This document shows, piece after piece, positions 33,109 through 43,938 of a stretch of 64,000 bases of DNA. The stretch's first letter is position 1; each line of letters opens with the position of its first letter. This DNA comes from Tubulanus polymorphus (taxonomy: Eukaryota > Nemertea > Palaeonemertea > Tubulaniformes > Tubulanidae): positions 15,952,650 to 16,016,649 of the forward strand of contig NC_134026.1 in NCBI RefSeq assembly GCF_964204645.1, in the 5' to 3' direction. A model generated the notes under the pieces. That model had not been told where the DNA came from. It did no database searches and worked only from the letters and a program-made list of their open reading frames with translations. Made by a program: the position numbers and the translations under genes.

Positions 33109-34500
33109 TATATCCGAGACAGCGCATCTGCAACCACGTTATGTTGAGCACTTATATGACGAATGTCTAGATCATAATCCTGTAGAATCAAACTGCATCT
33201 CATGAGCCGTCTGTTTTTGTTTTTCATACGATTCAAGAAAACAAGAGGATTATGATCTGTAAAAATAACTAATGAGTGATAATTAAACTAGAATATGCAT
33301 CAAAGTGTTCAATAGCTAACAATAACCCCAAACACTCTTTTTCGACAGTAGAATAGTTAAGCTAGGCAGCGACAAACTTTTTAGAAAAGTATGCGACGGG
33401 ATGTTCTATCCCAGAATCATCGTCTTGAGCTAACATTGCTCCCGTACCGAAGTCACTCGCGTCAACCACAATTTTGAACTGTTTCTGAAAATTTGGCGCT
33501 GACAGCACTGGGGCACTGATGAGTAAGAGTTTAACCATCTCAAATTCATTTTTTCAAGAGATTTGTCAAGTTACATGTTAAATGGGCGAAATTCTTGCAG
33601 AACTTTCTGTAGAACCCCGACATGCCTAAGAAACGCATGAGTGATTTCTAATCAGTAGGATGAGGAAATTCAGTAATCGCCCTTATTTTGGCATCCAAGA
33701 GATATTTCACAGTAGCTTTACCAAATTCAGACTTGTCGAGATTAACCGTGAGGTTCCCTTTGGTAAGATTGTCAAATAATGAGCGAATTTGGGTGATATG
33801 CTCATCCCAGGAATCTGAAAAAACAATAATATCATCTTGATACACAACAACACAAATTAAACCTCTGACTACTCTATTCATAAGCCTCTGAAATGTGGCT
33901 GCTGAATTCTTCATTCCAAATGGCATAACCTTATACTGGAAGAGACCATCGGGAGTACAAAAAGCAGAAATCAACTTGGCTCTCTCTGTTAGAGGTACCT
34001 GCCAATATCCCTTTGTGAGGTCGAATTTGCTAACGTATTTGGCACTGCCTATACGGTCGATCAGGTCTTCAATTCTTGGCATTGGATAATTATCCCTTTT
34101 GGTTACTCTATTAACTTGCGAAAATCCGTGACAAAACGCCATTTGTTGCCGGGTTTAGGTACTAAGATACATGGAGAACTCCAGTCGCTTTCACTGGGCT
34201 CTGCACAATCCATCTCTAATATCGAAATAACCTCTTTTTTCATTTGCTCGGCTTTAATGGGATTAAGTCGATACGGATTCTGCTTTATAGGCGGATTGTC
34301 ACCAATATCAACATCATGACATGCGAATGTTGTCAATCCTGGTTTATCTGTAAACAAGTTTTGATATTCATTAATGAGATCATGTAACTGTTTACCTTCC
34401 CTTTCCTCTAAATGACTTAATTTATCATCAATATTACTCAGAACCTCAGAATTTATGAAGTCTGGTTTCATCCCAGTTTCCTTTGAAAACTCAAATTCGT
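33109..34500 (-). pseudogene. pol: Reverse transcriptase and RNase H of the GMR1-type element
   Basis: Reads on the minus strand from the DIGDNPPIKQNPYRLNP region through FDLTKGYWQVPL, FGMKNSAATFQRLMN and the catalytic VYQDDIIVFS, then an RNase H with VVDASDFGTGAMLAQ, STVEKECL, TDHNPLVFL and the end VVADALSRI near 33110. It copies the element RNA into DNA and degrades the template strand. Lesions: a frameshift near 34110 after FVTDFRK, a TAG near 33648, a TGA near 33550 after LLKK, and a TAG in the RNase H near 33360. The catalytic YxDD is intact but the frame is broken. Confidence 0.85.
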
Positions 34501-34549
34501 GATTGTCAATTGTTTCATTGACAGAAACAATTTCCGGTTCAAGGTAATG

Positions 34550-35784
34550 CTCATCGTTACGTTCATGGAACAATTTCAACATATTGATATGGCAGAGTTG
34601 AGTCGGCTTTCTCCTATCGGGAGTTTCAATTATATAATTCACATCACTCAACTTAGACTTAACCGTATATGGGCCATGCAACTTGGCATTTAATGCATTA
34701 CCTTGAACAGGAAACAAAACTAAAACTTTATCCCCGATCTTGAAACTTCGAAGACGAGCATTGCGGTCATACCAAGTTCTCATCTTTACTTGGGCACATT
34801 GTAAATGGTTGCGTGCAAATTCCCATGTATTATGCAACCATTCTCGCTCACATCGACACATTCAAGCAACTGATTGTATCCAGCCAGTTGCTCTCATGCG
34901 CCGAAAACTGCCTTGCAACTAGTTGTCTCCAATCGCTGTGTCGATGTGCGCTAGGCTTTAGAGGTCCCCTAACTTGGTGACCGAATACAAGTTCAAATGG
35001 ACTGAAGGATTCTTGTACTGAATCTCGGATGGCAAAAAGCAAGAAAGGAATTCCTTCGTCCCAATCTCTATGATTCTCGTTGCAGTAAGCTTTGAGCATG
35101 GGCTTAAAAGTCTGGTGGAATCTTTCTAACGCTCCCTGGCTTTCGGGATGATAAGCGGATGAAAGTTGTTGGTTTATACCTAATTGATACATGACTTGTT
35201 GAAAAAGTCCTGATACAAAATTGGAACCTTGATCACTCTGTATTGAGAGAGGAAGACCATACCTAGTAAAGAACTTCGTTAACTCTTGACAGGCAGTACG
35301 TGACTTGATATTGCTCACAGGTATCGCTTCTGGAAAACGTGTTGCTCTCGGTAATTAAATATTGTTTTCCTGAGCGACACTTGGGCAACGGACCAACACA
35401 GTCACATATCACCTCGGAGAAAGGTTCTGCAAAAGCCGGTATGGGCTTCAACGGAGCCACAGGAATAGTTTGATTTGGTTTTCCACCTTTCTGACAAATA
35501 TGGCATGTCTGGCAAAATTTACTGACACACTTTTTGATTCCTGGCCAGTAAAAGTGCTCAAGTATCTTATTATAAGTTTTACTTACTCCCAGATGTCCAC
35601 CTAACGGGGTCTCATGAGCCATCCGCAAGATTTCCGACCGATACTTTGACGGTACAACTATCTGATAGCTTAACTGCCAATGGTTATCAGCAGGGACGTC
35701 GATTGGGCGCCACTTGCGCATTAAAACGCCATTGTTAAAATAATAACCTATAGGAGAATCAGATAGATTAGAAATGTCAGGCAC
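34550..35784 (-). pseudogene. pol: Integrase of the GMR1-type element
   Basis: Contains the HHCC zinc module (HETPLGGHLGVSKTYNKILE, CQTCHICQ), the core with ICDCVGPLP (first Asp), SDQGSNF (second Asp) and HPESQGALERFHQ (Glu), and a C-terminal part with YDRNARLRSFKIGDKVLVL and GPYTV. It inserts the cDNA into the genome. Its position upstream of the reverse transcriptase is diagnostic for GMR1. Frameshifts lie near 35340 (after KQYLIT) and near 34857, and a nonsense codon TAG separates it from the protease region at about 35789. Confidence 0.85.
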
Positions 35785-35789
35785 AGCCT

Positions 35790-36440
35790 AACCATACAAA
35801 TGTTGAATATCAGAGTCACGGGACTGTAATTCAACTAAATTTGAATGAGACTGAAGTTCTTTGCTAGGTATGATACAACCAGTCCCTTCAAATATTTTAT
35901 GCAAAAATGTGTTGTCTATGCAATATCCCGCATCATTACAAGAAACGTCTAAAAGAGAGTCTAATTTATCAAAACTCTTTTTATCATTATTTCTAGACAT
36001 TTGTCTGGTGACAACACAAGCAAGAAAAATTCCTGAATCATTAGTTTCAAAATTAGGTGTTTCTGAAACAATTGGGCTAACGTGGACCTTACCCCCTGCT
36101 AAATCATTTCCCAGCAATAAAGAAACACCTGAAACTGGTAATTTTGGGCGTACGCCTACTACAACTGGTCCACTAATAAAATCAGACTTCAAATGAATAA
36201 TATGTAATGGCACCTCAATTATCTCAGGGCCGACTCCTTGAAGGAGAACACTCTGGCCAGTATAGGTATTTTGTAAAATGGCAATGAATCTTCCAAAATG
36301 AGTGACTGGGAAGCCCCAGTGTCTCTGAGAACTTTAATACCTATCTGATCGGAGTTAGAATCTATGGACACCAAACCATCGGTGACGAATGGTTGAAAAG
36401 ACTGATTATACGACCGTTCAAGTTTGACTGAAGCAACGAG
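35790..36440 (-). pseudogene. pol: Aspartic protease region of the GMR1-type element
   Basis: The retroviral protease motif DTGASQSLIL follows the CCHC knuckle. Downstream, VPLHIIHLKSDFISGPVVVGVRP and SLLLGNDLAG match the conserved end of the gypsy protease region. A two-base insertion near 36236 breaks the frame between the two halves. Confidence 0.8.
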
Positions 36441-36693
36441 ACCATTTTCCTCAGAGAGATTGGGGGTGTACCTTTCTTTCCTCTTGCCCTGCAATTTAAA
36501 ACAATTTGACATCAGATGACCAGTTTTCTTACAATAACGACAATGAATTGTTTTATGGTTACCGTTGCTACTATCTTGACGCTTATAAAAAGACGGTAAT
36601 ATGTTTGGTTTGGCCTTTTTATGAGTCAATGCATAATCGTCAGACAAGGTAGCAGCAACTGACAATTCAGTAACATTTCCCTCCCAATAGAAA

Positions 36694-37110
36694 AAGGGAG
36701 ATATAATCGTATACCCCGAGCAGACAGGCTGTGTACTAAGTGCGATATGGGAGTTGTATGTAATGAATTTCACTTTATATTTATTTGTCCTTTTTTCAAT
36801 GACCAGCGCAAGAAGTATGTCAATCAATATTATATAAACAATCGTACATCGCATAAATTTAAAGAGTTATTTTGTACAACTGGCGTCAAATTAAAAAACC
36901 TCATTTTATATATACAGAAATGTTTAAGATACCTTGTTACCTAAGTGCATAAATGCCAGATAATGCACTTGTTGCATACATATGCCCACCAATTGTATGT
37001 ACTGTCAATTTTCATTGTCTGTAATTTGTATAATGTATCTTGTAACTGGCTTTTGCTCTTCGCAAATTTGTAAATTTTGTGAGCAATAAATCTATCTATC
37101 TATCTATCTA
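36694..37110 (+). mobile_element. 5'-truncated LINE: end of the ORF, 3' UTR and (ATCT)n tail
   Basis: The first 250 bp encode a typical LINE C-terminus: RIPRADRLCTKC, EFHFIFICPFF and RKKYVNQYY up to a stop at 36942-36944. A 3' UTR and a GCAATAAATCTATCTATCTA tail follow. It sits in gag of the GMR1-type element. AGAAAAAG before it and AGAAAG after it suggest a short, imperfect target duplication. Confidence 0.7.
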
Positions 37111-37118
37111 AGAAAGTG

Positions 37119-38049
37119 GGGTCCTGCTAAAGTACGAAATTACGAAATATGGAGAGAAATTACGAAACACGAAACGAAATTACGAAACTACGAAATTACG
37201 AAATGGAAATTTTTTTGCCAGTAGTGCTGAAATACGAACCGAAATACGAAACGAAATGGTCACATTTCAAACACACGCCCATACTATGGTCAAAGCTCGT
37301 TATGACGCTACGGGACTGTAAAAATCTCGGCGGTGTAAATGATCTTTTGAAAGTACCATATTCAAGAATTTATTTTCTTAAACTGGAGGGTTTTAAGAAC
37401 GTCTACAATTAGTAGAAACTTATAGGATGTTCTCAAAAACAAATAATGAATACGCTGCGCCATTTCCACGAACTCAGACGCGGTAAAGCATACTGAAATG
37501 ATAGGCCCTACACATGGACTACATGACGATCTTTTTACCGCTTAACAGCGTAGTGACGAGCAATTTGAAAAAAATTCCGGCCGTGAATTTTCTTTTCGAA
37601 TCCGCATCCCTTGCAGAATCCAGACTTTTAAGCTCCTCAGCAGAGGAGAAACGAGGTATCAATTTTTTAGCCTAAACACTGCAGGATATATTTTAAGGCA
37701 CACTTTGTTCTCTAACCCGTAATTTATTAATCGCTACCTTCCAGTTGTATACGAGCATGCACAGATCATTCTCCCTGATGGCATCGCTAAACCCAGTCGC
37801 GGCACGGAACCCTGCCACACTAGACCGGGTGCGCATGTTTAAGCCAGCTCCACGAATCCGCTGCTATAGCGCAAAAAATTACAAAATTTTCGTTTCGTAT
37901 TTCATTTTATACTTTAGCAGGACCCGCGAAAAAATGACCATTTCGTTTCGTAGTTTAGCATTTCGTATAGTATTTCATTTCGTACTTTAGCATTTCGTAA
38001 TTTCGTTGCATATTTCTTAATTTCGTAGTTTCGTACTTTAGAAGTACCC
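37119..38049. mobile_element. 931-bp DNA element built of TACGAAAT repeats
   Basis: Ends GGGTCCTGCTAAAGTACGAA and its near complement (GGGTACTTCTAAAGTACGAA inverted). Target duplication AAGAAAG(T/C)G, 9 bp with one mismatch, at 37110-37118 and 38050-38058. Arms are dominated by ACGAAATTACGAAA-type sub-repeats. A second, internal copy of the end (TTTAGCAGGACCC) lies at 37912-37924. No coding region recognised. Confidence 0.75.
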
Positions 38050-39099
38050 AAGAAAGCGCGAATTTCAGAACTAACACAATTTTTGAACTCTTCAATCAAG
38101 ATCATTTCTTTTAAGTTATCAAATTTTCGTTGATATTTCTCGATTCGCACCAACGTTTAAACAGTGTTTCTTTTCTGTGAGCGAATTCAACGTAAGTTTC
38201 ATTGTCGGTTTTCTATGTTTCACGGAATTTCTGACGATATGCCTCTGGAACAAGTTCGTATGCCTTAAGCAAAATTTCTTTAACGTTGTCGTTATTCTGA
38301 CAGTCATCTAGCGACAAGGAAGAATATACTTCCTGTGCTTTCCCAGTGAGTACACTTTGTAGCATCAATAACCAATGTGTTTTTGGCCAACTTAAACTTA
38401 TTGCTACTTTTTCGGGATGGTCAAAATACATAGCTGGGTTATCTTCAGTGAACTTCGGAACCAGGCGAATATTCTTGGCTGGATCAAATGTAGTAATACT
38501 TGGTATTGCTGTTCGATTCTCCAGCTCTAGTTGTCGCAAATGAAATTCCATTTCTTTTTTGTCAAATTCGTGTTTTCGCCGTCTTTCTCGGTCCTCGAAT
38601 TCCATGCGTTTCATTTCTAGCGCTATTCTAGCTGAATTCTCGGAGTCTTCCGAATAACTTTGAAACGACGGATTTAATTCATTTGAATCTTTACAACCAG
38701 TTTCTGAAACACTTCCATTATGACGTGCAGACAATATTTCATTTTGCAACAAGTAATGTTCTAGAACACTTTTAAGATCTGGCTTTCTTAAACTCGATTT
38801 AGCAGGAATTTCATATTTTCTTGAAAGCTCAAAAAGTTCTTGTTTTAACAGTACGTCGAATAACTCCCAATTCGGGTCAACAATGAATTTATCAACGTTT
38901 GTCGACGACATTCTGCTCACAGACGCAAACTCAATAAAGTTAACGGGGTATAGGAATAACAAATATACGAAAACGGTACACTACATAATGAGTTGCGTCA
39001 TATGGATTCCTAACTCTGGAGTTCTCGGAAAACGATTAATAACGCTGTTCAGTTATGTAATTACGCCGGATACATCTCTACAGTTCCTCAGCTTTCAAA

Positions 39100-39118
39100 T
39101 TCCCGGACAGGCCCCCAA
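39100..39118 (-). other. Primer-binding site candidate
   Basis: The minus strand reads TTGGGGGCCTGTCCGGGAA four bases after the 5' LTR. It resembles the tRNA-Pro primer site of murine leukaemia-type viruses at most positions. The primer identity needs the host tRNA sequence. Confidence 0.5.
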
Positions 39119-39122
39119 TTTC

Positions 39123-39332
39123 TGTTATGGCTTGGACAGAAATGACCAGTTGAGATCGACAGCGAAATATACCAAAGACTGAGCAGCAGAGTACAGACAT
39201 TCGTATGCTTTATTCAGCAGTTTGAGAACTGCATTTGTGTTACAGTATTTCATATACGACGTTACGGTAGATTAAACATTTTGGTTGAAGGAACACACCA
39301 GTATACCAATTGATAATTAGAGGGGTGTGACA
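39123..39332 (-). repeat. 5' LTR of the GMR1-type element
   Basis: 210 bp, differing from the other LTR by three substitutions and a 6-bp shorter TA run. TG...CA ends. The minus strand has a TATA-like stretch near 39255 and AATAAA near 39212. Confidence 0.9.
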
Positions 39333-39336
39333 ACTG

Positions 39337-39985
39337 GTACTGTTTTATGTGTCAAATTTGGTGATTATACCCTCAAAAGTCCCTCAAATTTCATATCAAT
39401 GGTTCTGTAGGAACCATGATTGATCAATTACCTTGATCTTTCGTATGTATTTGAATCCCCCAAGGGCCCACTAGCTTAAGAAAAATGTTGAATTTCTCGT
39501 TACATATATCTTTTGAAATGGTCGTTATAAAGTGAGAAAGGTTGATTTATGGTGTATATGAATATTACTTCTTGTTACACATGTATAATGTTTAAGAGAC
39601 ATAGGTTCATTTATAGGTTCGGTACCCCGATAACTATGATTGCTTTTAACACGAGTAAATTACAATGAATCAATCGTTTTTAACGGATTATTGTTATGTT
39701 TATAGTTGTTTTGTTACTTAATAATTTGCATTTTAGGAAATAGTTCCAACGTAAATAAATGGATTACATAATACATTTTATCTGAATTGAGTCTTCTCTG
39801 GCTTCAACATTCCTAAAAAACAAGGAATCTGTTTTTTGTTCCACCGTGACAGAAATAGTCATTCCTCTTCAGAATTTTACTAATCAAAGTCTTCAATTTT
39901 ATTTATGCATTTTGTATATACACATGTAGTATATAACACCGACTAAACATGAACTTGATAGAAAACATTGAGCAAAAAGTAACTG
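39337..39985. other. Probable interior of the split Harbinger-type transposon
   Basis: No gene. It would join 31753-32755 in the element before the LTR retrotransposon inserted, and lies between the convergent Myb and transposase genes. Confidence 0.35.
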
Positions 39986-39988
39986 AAT

Positions 39989-40620
39989 TTATCTGAAGTA
40001 CAATACGAACGCATGGCGGATGGCTTCGGCTTCTCCAATAGGCTGTGCCCCGTTGAAATTGTCTCTTGGTTGTGGTTGACTATTATCCTCGATGTCAAAT
40101 AGCCACTGATCATTAAAACGTTCACCATATTGTTCACAGATATTGTGTAGAACACAACACGAGAGGATAATTGCAGGAACATTGTCTAACCGATTGACCA
40201 GTCTTATGAGCAAAATAAGCCATCGGCCTTTAAGGCGTCCGAAAGCATTCTCGACCACCATTCGGGCACTGCTGAGACGGTAGTTGAATTTTGTTTGTGA
40301 TTCAGTCATGTGGCCATTGTCCATGAAAGGTTTCATTATCCATGGCAAAAGAGAGTTGGTGGGATCCCCATGCCACCAATGGGACGTTGACACCAGTTAT
40401 TTTCCGGGTCTTGTTCGGTACAAGGGTTCCATCATTGCCACGGGTAAAAAAACGAAGAATTGGACAATTATTGTCCAATTCTTCGTTTTTCCTCGTGTTT
40501 CTTCGAAAAATCAGTTCGCAGAATTCCGGTGTGCAAAGATTGCTCGGACAGTAGTCTTGAGCAAATTATCATGGTCTGGCTGCGAAACTCTGGAGATCGA
40601 CATGGAGGCAGGCAGGAAAG
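39989..40620 (-). pseudogene. Harbinger-type DDE transposase, C-terminal part, decayed
   Basis: The open segment 40393-39989 has GDPTNSLLPWIMKPF (the second catalytic Asp in GDPxxxLLPW), FNYRLSSARMVVENAFGRLK (the catalytic Glu in VVENAFGRLKGRW) and CCVLHNICE. In another frame upstream lie GTLVPNKTRKITGVNVPLV and, near 40600, a degraded GWPGxxHDSRVF-like segment. A frameshift near 40370 and a 44-bp palindrome at 40448-40490 interrupt it. The N-terminal half is not seen. The gene faces the Myb/SANT gene at 30020-31752, the usual convergent Harbinger layout. Confidence 0.8.
40448..40490. repeat. Perfect 20-bp-arm palindrome inside the transposase gene
   Basis: AAAAACGAAGAATTGGACAA, spacer TTA, and the exact complement. 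A few further bases pair imperfectly outside (CACGAGG/ACCCGTG). It interrupts the transposase homology, so it is probably an inserted or locally duplicated foldback sequence. Confidence 0.7.
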
Positions 40621-40826
40621 AAACCGCGCAGCAACACTATAAATTCACTAATGACTTATGTAACTCGATAAACCTTAAAACTAACTTTGACATAAAAAAC
40701 TAGTTTATTCCAACTTGAAAAACTCAAAATAAATTGGTGAAATTACTTTTTACTGTAGAAACCAGTTTATTCCGAATTAAAAAAATCCAAAATTAAATTG
40801 ACTAGGAACAGATTGATTAAAAAATG

Positions 40827-40870
40827 ATACCTTGCTTTTCCTTATCGGTGGGTTCATTTTGTAAACTGCA
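40827..40870 (-). repeat. Partial copy of the CCTTGTTTCTC MITE family
   Basis: ATACCTTGCTTTTCCTTATCG... TTCATTTTGTAAA is the inverted counterpart of the right end of the copy at 55293-55475. Only one end is recognisable. Confidence 0.4.
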
Positions 40871-41091
40871 ATAAAAGTTTGTAATAAGTTTATTTCTGTA
40901 GCACGTTTAACTGCAAATTGTCATTATCAGAGAAAATGAATATAAATTTCTCAATATTTGATCTTTGATTAAGGACAGATATATGTACATATATTATTGT
41001 CTGAGATACTCTGATGTATTTTTGGCTATTGGATTTTGTAGATTTTTACTGCCACCTTAAAATAGTTTTTAATAGTGCTAAAAATTGATAC

Positions 41092-41249
41092 ATACCTTGT
41101 TTCTCCGCTCTGCTGAGCTTTCAACTTGCCCCGTGCGGCCTCTTTTAAATCTTGATCAATTTCATCGTAACAGACAGCTATAGAAAATAACTTACAAATT
41201 TTATCACATTTTACAAAAATGACCCAACGGCTGTGGAAAAACAAGGTAA
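41092..41249. repeat. MITE-like element, about 158 bp
   Basis: Ends ATACCTTGTTTCTCCG...CTGTGGAAAAACAAGGTAA, inverted. The interior matches 55293-55475 (TTGATCAATTTCA, CAGCTATAGAAA, TTTTACAAAAATGA). Other partial copies are at 12312 (VWA gene intron) and 40827. Confidence 0.65.
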
Positions 41250-42563
41250 CATTTTTTTAGCTTAACTATAGTATATTTTTGTAGGAAATATTACGCTGTG
41301 CCCAAAAACATGCTGTTACATTGGGCTGAATTGCATGTACCATACAATTTTTGCCTGATCTGGCATATTCCATGATATTCATCGGTTTGCATTGAATTTC
41401 ATGAATTTCCGTAAAGTTATACGTTTTTATGTCAGTATTATGTGTTCAAGTATGGAAGAGTTAATGTTTACAGTTCTTACATTCAAAATATATATATTTT
41501 AAATAAAAACGGTTAACAATTTCTAATTAATGGACATGTTTTTGTATATTGATTTTTGGATGGCAAATCATTGGCTGACTTCTGGAATATGAATGGCATT
41601 TCATTGGAGAAATATTGGCATTTACTCGGTAATTCATTGGCCCATCAAGTTGGTTCGTTGGCCATTCATTGGTAAAAAATGTGGGCCAATGCAGTGCCGA
41701 TGAGCAAGTCCAATGTTGGTCCGATATTGGTAACCATTATTGGGCCGATAATGAATACCAACATCGGCCCGATGTACAATGTGGGGTACGCTCTCTGTAC
41801 GTTTTTTTTTGTAACCCCGCTGGCGTCATACTTCTATGAATGCCCACCTCCCTGTAGAAGTGAATTTTTCAGGATCCATGGTAAAAAATCACCAGCATTC
41901 ATCAGAGCTCCGATGACGATGATTATAGGCCTACCGAATCGACAAAGTGAAAGACCGAGACTGGGGGATTCCCAGGAAATCCCAACAAATATAGGGGATA
42001 TTGGTAAAAATCATAGGCCTATTGTGTTTCGTGCACAAATTACGTACTATAACCCCCCCCCCCCCTGAGAGAAGTATGTACACTTAGAGCTCACCCCTGC
42101 CCTCCCCCTGTACGGATTTCTAAAACCCCCTTCCCCTACGTGGGTACGTACTTTATGCACGGCCCCTTATGCTTATCGGATTTCTTGCAGATAATATATC
42201 GAAAGTATAATACAGATAATGTATGATATATTTAGATAATGCACCCATCCTCAGGTAAACCTAGCTATGCGCTTGTATTTATGTATTATTTATAATAGGC
42301 CTACGTCACAGCATTAAGTGCTGTAGACACCCTCTGAACACCCTCTACTCAAAGCATACATTTAGAATGATGGTGATTTAGGTATAGTGAATTAAATGTT
42401 CTCACATTTTCTAATGATCTATATTTACAGTAATCACACCATGACATTGACATCATCTGGAAGAATAGGGTCCCGTCAGGTATGGTGAATCAAGTGTAAC
42501 TTAAAGAAATGGTATGTCACAATTTGCAATTTCCCTTTTCTTTCAGATTGTACAACACGCGCC
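41250..42563. other. No gene seen; short imperfect repeats
   Basis: 41580-41780 is rich in diverged ATTGGCCxxTCATTGG and GGCCGATATTGG motifs. A 14-base C run lies at about 42052-42065. Confidence 0.45.
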
Positions 42564-43938
42564 ATGGCAAGGGCGTCGAACCCATCCATACCGTCCATCA
42601 TCAACATCGCGTAAGTGAATACATGGTAATTGAAAAATTTGAATCTCAACAAACTCCGAAAATCTTCCAATTATTTTCTTAACCACAGTTGTTATGAAGA
42701 GAAAAAAAGTTGTGACTTTACCACACAAGAAGCGGACCTACACTCCCACGTCGGCTGAGAAAGATATGTTGATGGCAAATGGCCTCGGCGAAAAAGGAAA
42801 TAAACTTTGAAAAAGGTGGCGATGCAAACCACCTTTTAAACAAAATATATGAGTAAGCACAGGCAAATGCAATTTGAAATTTACTTCTTTTCATGTCATA
42901 AAGCTCAAAACTAATATAAAAGATTTTACTAATTTTTAGAAAATTTCCCCGCATGGAGGAAGGGGGTGGCATAGAAATTCTAACTGTGGCTGCATCAACG
43001 CGAAATGTATTAGAAAGCAGGCACATAGGACCTGTGTCCGTTGATAGGTTCCTGGCTTTAGCAACCGTCCGTATATATATCCGACCGCTACAGGCAGATA
43101 TATCAATAAATGAACAGGCGTTGTCACTGAGGAAGGATACTCGGAGCAGTGTTTGGTTTGTGGGAGGCTGGTGACTATGCCCGATTTCAGGGATCATCAG
43201 AAGATTTGTAAACAGGTATGTGTATTTAACCGTATACATGTGGTATGTAAATGATCCCCTAGTTTAAAACAGTTGATAAAAATTAAATTTGAGTGCCTTA
43301 GTCATATTTTTAAAATTTTTAGGAGAAACAACTGGGAATAAACTTTGAGTGGTACTACTACAATTACATGTACATTTGTCACAAGTCAATGTATAACTAT
43401 AACCTTTTTTAGGTTGAAAGCATTGAAGACCATGTTACCAGGTAATATTTCCGAGTTACTCTAAAGTTTTAAAAACCAATTAATTATACAGGACCGGTAG
43501 ACTCCGCTCAAATGTACATGCATTTTTACTCATTCGAACCTTTAAATAAATCTTTTTTGGGTTCTCAATAGGAATACGCTGCTCGCTGGCAAAATCATTA
43601 GGGTAATGTACTATGGTACAAAACAAGTCATGCTGTTTTTTACGTCTACCAATACCCGGTAGTTTTAGCGTTAGTCAGCGTTGAGAAATGAATGGGTTCC
43701 TGAACTTCGCTGACTATGACTTGGTATGATTGCTCTAAATATTCAGTTCGAAGGGGCGCACAATCACCTAATATCAATCAGTATAACACCAAACTTCTAC
43801 TAATTACACAGTAAATGTTCCAATAACCGCAACAATTTCTCACATGATTTTTGACTCATTACTATACTAGACCTTTTCCAACTCTTGTGTATCGCTTTGA
43901 TCATATTATTAATTTTTACCTTCAAGCAGTTGGAACAG

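Larger units (their letters stand above)
36440..38911 (-). pseudogene. gag: Gag of the GMR1-type element, interrupted by two insertions
   Basis: Starts at ATG 38911. A charged helical region (ALEMKRMEFEDRERRRK) precedes the conserved capsid block FTEDNPAMYFDHPEKVAISL, LTGKAQEVYSSLS and KAYELVPEAYRQKFR. The frame then breaks at 38213 but continues in another frame to SEIRAF near 38059. There the 37119-38049 element and the 36694-37110 LINE intervene. The gene resumes at about 36690 with LSDDYALTHKK and the zinc knuckle CRYCKKTGHLMSNC (CX2CX4HX4C). It packages the RNA and forms the virus-like particle. Confidence 0.8.
32756..39332 (-). mobile_element. GMR1-type Ty3/gypsy LTR retrotransposon (integrase before reverse transcriptase)
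   Basis: A 6,577-bp element on the minus strand with LTRs at both ends, 4-bp target duplication ACTG (32752-32755, 39333-39336), primer-binding site and polypurine tract. Domain order on the minus strand is gag, CCHC knuckle, protease, integrase, reverse transcriptase, RNase H. Integrase upstream of reverse transcriptase is copia-like, but the sequences are gypsy-like; this combination defines the GMR1 group. A LINE fragment and a DNA element interrupt gag. The LTRs differ at only three substitutions and one 6-bp TA repeat, yet pol has many lesions. Confidence 0.9.

Noticed and set aside
36747-36854. N-terminal extension of the gag/protease frame on minus
   Set aside because: This part is antisense to the inserted LINE; gag homology begins at about 36690.
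37086-37110. Independent ATCT microsatellite
   Set aside because: It is the 3' tail of the adjacent LINE fragment.
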